This document shows, piece by piece, positions 60,526-64,000 of a stretch of DNA of 64,000 nucleotides. Source of the DNA: Massiliimalia sp964370215 (GTDB lineage Bacteria; Bacillota; Clostridia; Oscillospirales; Ruminococcaceae); the NCBI GenBank assembly GCA_964370215.1, contig CAYJIM010000005.1:1-64000 (forward strand). The letters run 5' to 3'. Position numbers and translations under genes: made by a program. Below the pieces are notes generated by a model. The model worked only from the letters and a program-made list of their open reading frames with translations, was not told the origin of the DNA and did not search any database. Each line of letters opens with the position of its first letter. Positions within the stretch are counted from its first letter, which is position 1.

Positions 60526-62019
60526 ATGATCGATCTTGCCATTGCAAAACTGGTCGCTTATGGCCGTCGTACCGGCCTGTTGTCGGCACTCGATGAAGTG
60601 TATGCCACCAACACCCTACTGGCGATGTTACAGCGTCAAGACTATTCCGCTCCTGTCGTTGACGACACCCCCATTGATTTGGAGGAAACCTTAAAGATCC
60701 TGCTCGACGAAGCAGTATCACTTGGACTCATCGAAGACAACGGGACGGAACGAGATCTGTTTGACACCAAGCTCATGGGTGCCCTCATGCCAAGACCGAG
60801 TGAGGTGGTACAACACTTTTCCACCATCTATCAGTCCTCACCAAAACTTGCAACCGACTATTACTATAAACTAAGTGGTGACAGCGACTATATTCGCCGT
60901 TACCGCATCAAAAAAGATGTCAAGTGGGTCACTCCCGGCCCTTATGGAAACATCGACATCACCATCAATCTGGCAAAACCGGAAAAAGATCCCCGTGCCA
61001 TTGCAGCGGCAAAAAACGCCAAACAAAGCGGCTATCCAAAATGCCAGCTCTGTCGTGAAAACGAAGGGTATGCCGGTCATCTCAACCATCCGGCACGCCA
61101 AAACCACCGCATCATCCCGATCACCATCAACGATTCTGCGTGGTATTTGCAGTACTCCCCTTATGTCTATTACAACGAGCACTGCATCGTCTTCAACGGT
61201 GCACACACCCCGATGAAAATTGAACGAGCAACTTTTGTCAAACTGCTTGACTTTGTCAAACTCTTTCCTCATTACTTCATCGGGTCCAATGCCGACCTGC
61301 CGATCGTCGGTGGATCCATTTTGAGCCACGACCATTTCCAAGGGGGCAACTACCGCTTCGCTATGGCAGATGCGCCGATGGAGCGCACCTTTACCGTCAA
61401 ACAGTTTGAGGATGTTGAAGTGGGCATTGTCTACTGGCCGTTGTCGGTTTTGCGTTTGCGCAGTAGCGACCCTGCACGTCTGGTGGATCTTGCCGATCAT
61501 ATCTTGACGGTCTGGAAAGGCTATTCCGATCCTGACGCCTTTGTGTTCTCCCATACCGACGACACGCCACACAACACCATCACCCCCATTGCGCGCAAGG
61601 TGGGCGACCTGTTTGAATTGGATTTGGCGCTGCGCAACAATATCACCACCGAAGAGCATCCCATGGGTGTGTATCATCCGCATGCCGAACTACACCATAT
61701 CAAAAAGGAAAACATCGGTTTGATTGAAGTCATGGGGTTGGCGGTGCTACCCAGCCGTTTGAAAACCGAAATGGAGCTGTTGTCCGACTATTTGGTGGAA
61801 GGCACCGATCCAAAAGATCATCCTGATCTTGAAAAGCACGCCGACTGGGTCAACACTTTCCTACCAAAGTACCCAGCTATCACCCGTGACAATGTGACCG
61901 ACATTGTCCAAGAAGAGGTGGGGCGTGTCTTCACCCGTGTATTGGAAGATGCCGGCGTTTACAAATGCACCCCTGAAGGGCGTGCCGCATTCGCACGATT
62001 TGTGGATGCACTATCCTAA
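60526..62019 (+). CDS. galT: UTP-hexose-1-phosphate uridylyltransferase (Firmicutes-type GalT)
   Basis: GalT exchanges galactose-1-phosphate with UDP-glucose. The 497-residue length and sequence (MPRPSEVVQHF, KCQLCRENEGYAGHLNHPARQNHRIIP, the active-site region GGSILSHDHFQGGNYRF and EEHPMGVYHPHAELHHIKKENIG) fit the longer GalT class 2 of Firmicutes, with the nucleophilic His in HDHFQGG. AAGGAGG precedes ATG, 13 bases after galK, so the two form one operon, ending at a strong terminator. Confidence 0.96.
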   Translation: MIDLAIAKLVAYGRRTGLLSALDEVYATNTLLAMLQRQDYSAPVVDDTPIDLEETLKILLDEAVSLGLIEDNGTERDLFDTKLMGALMPRPSEVVQHFSTIYQSSPKLATDYYYKLSGDSDYIRRYRIKKDVKWVTPGPYGNIDITINLAKPEKDPRAIAAAKNAKQSGYPKCQLCRENEGYAGHLNHPARQNHRIIPITINDSAWYLQYSPYVYYNEHCIVFNGAHTPMKIERATFVKLLDFVKLFPHYFIGSNADLPIVGGSILSHDHFQGGNYRFAMADAPMERTFTVKQFEDVEVGIVYWPLSVLRLRSSDPARLVDLADHILTVWKGYSDPDAFVFSHTDDTPHNTITPIARKVGDLFELDLALRNNITTEEHPMGVYHPHAELHHIKKENIGLIEVMGLAVLPSRLKTEMELLSDYLVEGTDPKDHPDLEKHADWVNTFLPKYPAITRDNVTDIVQEEVGRVFTRVLEDAGVYKCTPEGRAAFARFVDALS

Positions 62020-62042
62020 CTGATGTCCTCGCTTACGACATA

Positions 62043-62080
62043 GAACCCCCCGAAAGATGAGATTGTCTTTCGGGGGGTTC
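62043..62080 (+). terminator. Terminator of galKT
   Basis: GAACCCCCCGAAAGA pairs perfectly with TCTTTCGGGGGGTTC around an 8-base loop. Confidence 0.85.
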
Positions 62081-62149
62081 ACTTGTTGTTTGTCACGATG
62101 GTAGAGCCTCCCTTTAGTCGTCCAAAAAAGCCCTTTGCTATTTCGACAC

Positions 62150-62310
62150 CCTGACAGAGCGTCCAAAAATCTGTAAGTCAAGGAACAAAACTTGCAAATG
62201 AGAGAGTAATACGAGGGTATATGAACGAAATAGCCGAGTTGCAGTGACATCGAAAGCAAAACTGGTGAGCGACATGGCTCACCAGTTTTACGATTGCAGT
62301 TTTTTCGACG
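62150..62310 (+). repeat. Element B, copy 2, beyond galT
   Basis: It has the same conserved core as copy 1. The hairpin has become AAAACTGGTGAGC / GCTCACCAGTTTT and the closing stem CTGTAA / TTGCAG. Both keep pairing despite several base changes. GTC/GAC and AAAAA/TTTTTT pair at the ends. It is in direct orientation to copy 1, so the two flank galK-galT. Confidence 0.78.
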
Positions 62311-62312
62311 GT

Positions 62313-62435
62313 TTAAGGGATTTTGCAAAATGCCAAATCCCTTAAACGCTAACGCTTGGAAGTTGCCTGACGGCAAATTAGACCGTGGAACGCCGTCCCA
62401 CACCCTGCAACTTTTTGAAAAAGTTGATTAAAACT
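62313..62435 (+). repeat. Element A, copy 8
   Basis: Stem AAGGGATTTTGC / GCCAAATCCCTT, linker AAACGCTAACGCTTGGAAG, TTGCCTGACGGCAA, GTGGAACGCCGTCCCAC (one mismatch), then CAACTTTTTGAAAAAGTTG. It directly abuts element B copy 2. Confidence 0.86.
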
Positions 62436-62454
62436 ATTTCAGAACCATATCTTT

Positions 62455-62490
62455 ATTGTGCTGTAGGGGCGACCTTTGGTCGTCCGCAAT
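62455..62490 (-). repeat. Stop-proximal repeat (shortened element C) behind the AI-2E gene
   Basis: On the minus strand GCATTGCGG begins about 11 bases after the stop, then GACGACC/GGTCGCC and CCCTACAGCACAAT. The first hairpin of the full element is missing. Confidence 0.7.
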
Positions 62491-62498
62491 GCACACCA

Positions 62499-63728
62499 TC
62501 ACTCTTTCCCTGTCGCTTCCTCAATATACTCGGTGGTCATATAAGCATCACTGCCACTGGGTAGATTTTTCTTTTCCAACATCCGATCCAAAAATAATTT
62601 GACAAAGGTATAGATGACCGCAAAAATCGGAACACCGGCGATCATACCGATAAATCCAAACAAGCCGCCGCCGAGCAAAATGGCAAAAATGACCCAAAAA
62701 CTGGACAGTCCTGTCGAATCCCCCAAAATTTTCGGCCCCAAAATATTGCCGTCAAACTGTTGCAACGCTAAAATGAGAATACCAAAGTACAATGCCGACA
62801 TCGGATCTTCCAGCAAGAGCAAGATCCCACAGGGGATCGCGCCGATGAAGGGGCCAAAAAACGGCACAATGTTGGTCACCCCAATGACCACACTGATGAG
62901 TAAAGCAAAGGGGAATTGAAAGATGGTCATCAGGATAAAACAGAGCATTCCGATGATCAGAGAATCCACCAATTTTCCGACAAAAAAGCGCATAAACATA
63001 TCGTTGGTGTGGCGCAGTGTGCGCAAGGTCGAATTGGTTCCCTTGACAGGGAACACCGCATACAGCAGTTTTTTAGCCTGCGCGGCAAAACGCTCCTTAC
63101 TGTACAGTACATAAACCGAAATGATGAGTCCCACTAAGATGTTCAGTAAGGTGGTGAACACCCCACGTACCCCCTCTGTCAAGTTGACAAGCATCCCATT
63201 GACCGTCGGCACCAAATTGGCCACCGTCTGCTCGAGCGACTGTGTAACACTCTCCACAATATCACTGAGTGGCACGATAAACACGTCGCTGCTTTGGGAC
63301 AACTGCATTGCCCACGCTTCCACCTCTAACACATAACCGGGAATACTCTCAAAAAAGTTGGTTAAGCTCTCCAACAATTGCGGTATGATCATGCTGATGA
63401 GGGCGGTTATGATTAGACCGGCAAGGATGAGAGAGGCAAAAATGCCAAGTATACGGGCAAGTTTGTGTGCAGTCTTCGGCTTCAACGGTTTTTTAAAGGT
63501 CGCAAACCACCGCTTCAACCCATTTTCAGTCAAACGCACAACCGGAAACAGCAGGTAGGCAAAGGCAAAGCCGTAGATGAAAGGGGACAACAGTCCGCCC
63601 ACAAAGGCAATTCCCTCAAAAATGGTTGCAAGATTGATGAGAAACAAAGCAAAGGCAATGCTCCCAATAATGACAAAAAAGGCAGTCAATCCCCAATAAA
63701 GGTATTTTTTATCCCAACGATATTTCAA
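62499..63728 (-). CDS. AI-2E family transporter
   Basis: The 409-residue protein has about eight membrane spans in the AI-2E layout: two N-terminal pairs, a long central amphipathic region (about 110-190) and four C-terminal spans. The latter include GVTNIVPFFGPFIGAIPCGI and GPKILGDSTGLSSFWVIFAILLGGGLFGFIGMIAGVPIFAVIY, both hallmarks. The E. coli homologue TqsA was linked to autoinducer-2 export and other members to sodium/proton exchange; the substrate here is unknown. TTG 63728 is the start, with AAAGGAG 9 bases upstream. Confidence 0.92.
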   Translation of the reverse strand: MKYRWDKKYLYWGLTAFFVIIGSIAFALFLINLATIFEGIAFVGGLLSPFIYGFAFAYLLFPVVRLTENGLKRWFATFKKPLKPKTAHKLARILGIFASLILAGLIITALISMIIPQLLESLTNFFESIPGYVLEVEAWAMQLSQSSDVFIVPLSDIVESVTQSLEQTVANLVPTVNGMLVNLTEGVRGVFTTLLNILVGLIISVYVLYSKERFAAQAKKLLYAVFPVKGTNSTLRTLRHTNDMFMRFFVGKLVDSLIIGMLCFILMTIFQFPFALLISVVIGVTNIVPFFGPFIGAIPCGILLLLEDPMSALYFGILILALQQFDGNILGPKILGDSTGLSSFWVIFAILLGGGLFGFIGMIAGVPIFAVIYTFVKLFLDRMLEKKNLPSGSDAYMTTEYIEEATGKE

Positions 63729-63880
63729 TCGACGTCACTCCTTTGGTGTAATGATACCCTTTAAGTATACCGCAATTGACAGAACTTGAAAAGATCTTTT
63801 TTATAAACAATTGCTTTTTTCTGTTTTCCACAAAAAAGCATCCCATTCTTGCACACACAAACCATTTACCTGAATGCAGA

Positions 63881-63924
63881 AACCCTCTATGCGGAATTGG
63901 TATTCGCATAGAGGGTTGTTTTTT
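63881..63924 (-). terminator. Terminator of the gene running off the right edge
   Basis: AACCCTCTATGCG pairs perfectly with CGCATAGAGGGTT around an 11-base loop, just beyond the stop codon at 63927. Confidence 0.82.
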
Positions 63925-63926
63925 TC

Positions 63927-64000
63927 TTACAATTGTTTGGGTGCCGTTTCTTGTGGGTAAAGTTTGCCGGTCGCAGGATCCATCAAAAACCCTTTGATCG
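63927..64000 (-). CDS. C-terminal fragment of an unidentified protein (gene continues off the window)
   Basis: Reading in from the right edge on the minus strand, 24 codons end at TAA 63927-63929. The visible end is IKGFLMDPATGKLYPQETAP followed by KQL. The frame is open to the window edge and is followed by a strong terminator, so it is very likely real. Too little is visible to name it. Confidence 0.65.
   Translation of the reverse strand, partial: IKGFLMDPATGKLYPQETAPKQL

Overview
The window reads as a chromosomal stretch of a monoderm, Clostridia-type Firmicute. The basis is strong AGGAGG/AAGGAG ribosome sites, sigma-A promoters with 17-base spacers, a T-box leader, a CcpA-type cre box, VanW and BofC-like envelope proteins, NatAB, a CPBP protease, a pyruvate kinase with the extra PEP-utiliser domain and AraC-controlled sugar loci. 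The rpsF-ssb-rpsR block, alaS, gap, pyk, two complete tRNAs and other housekeeping genes show it is not a phage or plasmid. There are three runs of exactly 100 N. The third is flanked by an identical 55-base overlap, which looks like unmerged contig ends from a short-read (probably metagenomic) assembly.

Layout. 1-3.3 kb: tRNA-Ser, a cysteine-bearing membrane protein and a polyol dehydrogenase pair (SDR plus zinc MDR). 3.3-4.5 kb: rpsF-ssb-rpsR. 4.8-12 kb: a galactoside locus on the minus strand (lacZ, AraC regulator, lipoprotein binding protein, two permeases, no ATPase), with a cre box and paired AraC-type half-sites. 12.2-17.7 kb: CPBP protease, pyk, VanW protein, YebC. 17.8-21.9 kb: two small unknown genes, an OmpR-type two-component system, rfbA. 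22.1-25.7 kb: an AT-richer island holding an orphan sugar-type binding lipoprotein and a membrane Cache-GGDEF-EAL protein. 26.1-28.1 kb: tRNA-fMet beside a decayed copy of itself, a small unknown protein, TraX. 28.5-34.7 kb: a surface glycan pair (EpsC-like dehydratase, glycosyltransferase) and a membrane/redox operon (disulfide reductase, CDP-alcohol transferase, TVP38). 35.1-42.1 kb: NUDIX, a small protein, and a T-box-led operon (APH-like kinase, GGDEF protein, alaS, HIT). 42.2-52 kb: nucleoside-type kinase, thioredoxin, chemoreceptor, flavin reductase, orphan kinase-like sensor, gap, NatAB. 52.4-64 kb: FGGY (arabinose-type) kinase with an AraR-like operator, PBP1A, BofC-like protein, AraC regulator divergent from galK-galT, AI-2E family exporter, and the end of a further gene.

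The sugar genes fit together. LacZ releases galactose from imported galactosides, GalK and GalT feed it into glycolysis (Gap and Pyk are here too), and the FGGY kinase and polyol dehydrogenases handle pentoses and polyols. No galE or transporter ATPase is present in the window.

The least ordinary content is intergenic. Several families of structured repeats form a composite unit of fixed polarity placed directly behind stop codons. Stem sequences differ between copies while pairing is kept. A second structured element (about 165 bp) occurs as two direct copies flanking galKT. Together with the binding-protein/EAL pair and the T-box operon, these are the parts most worth following up.
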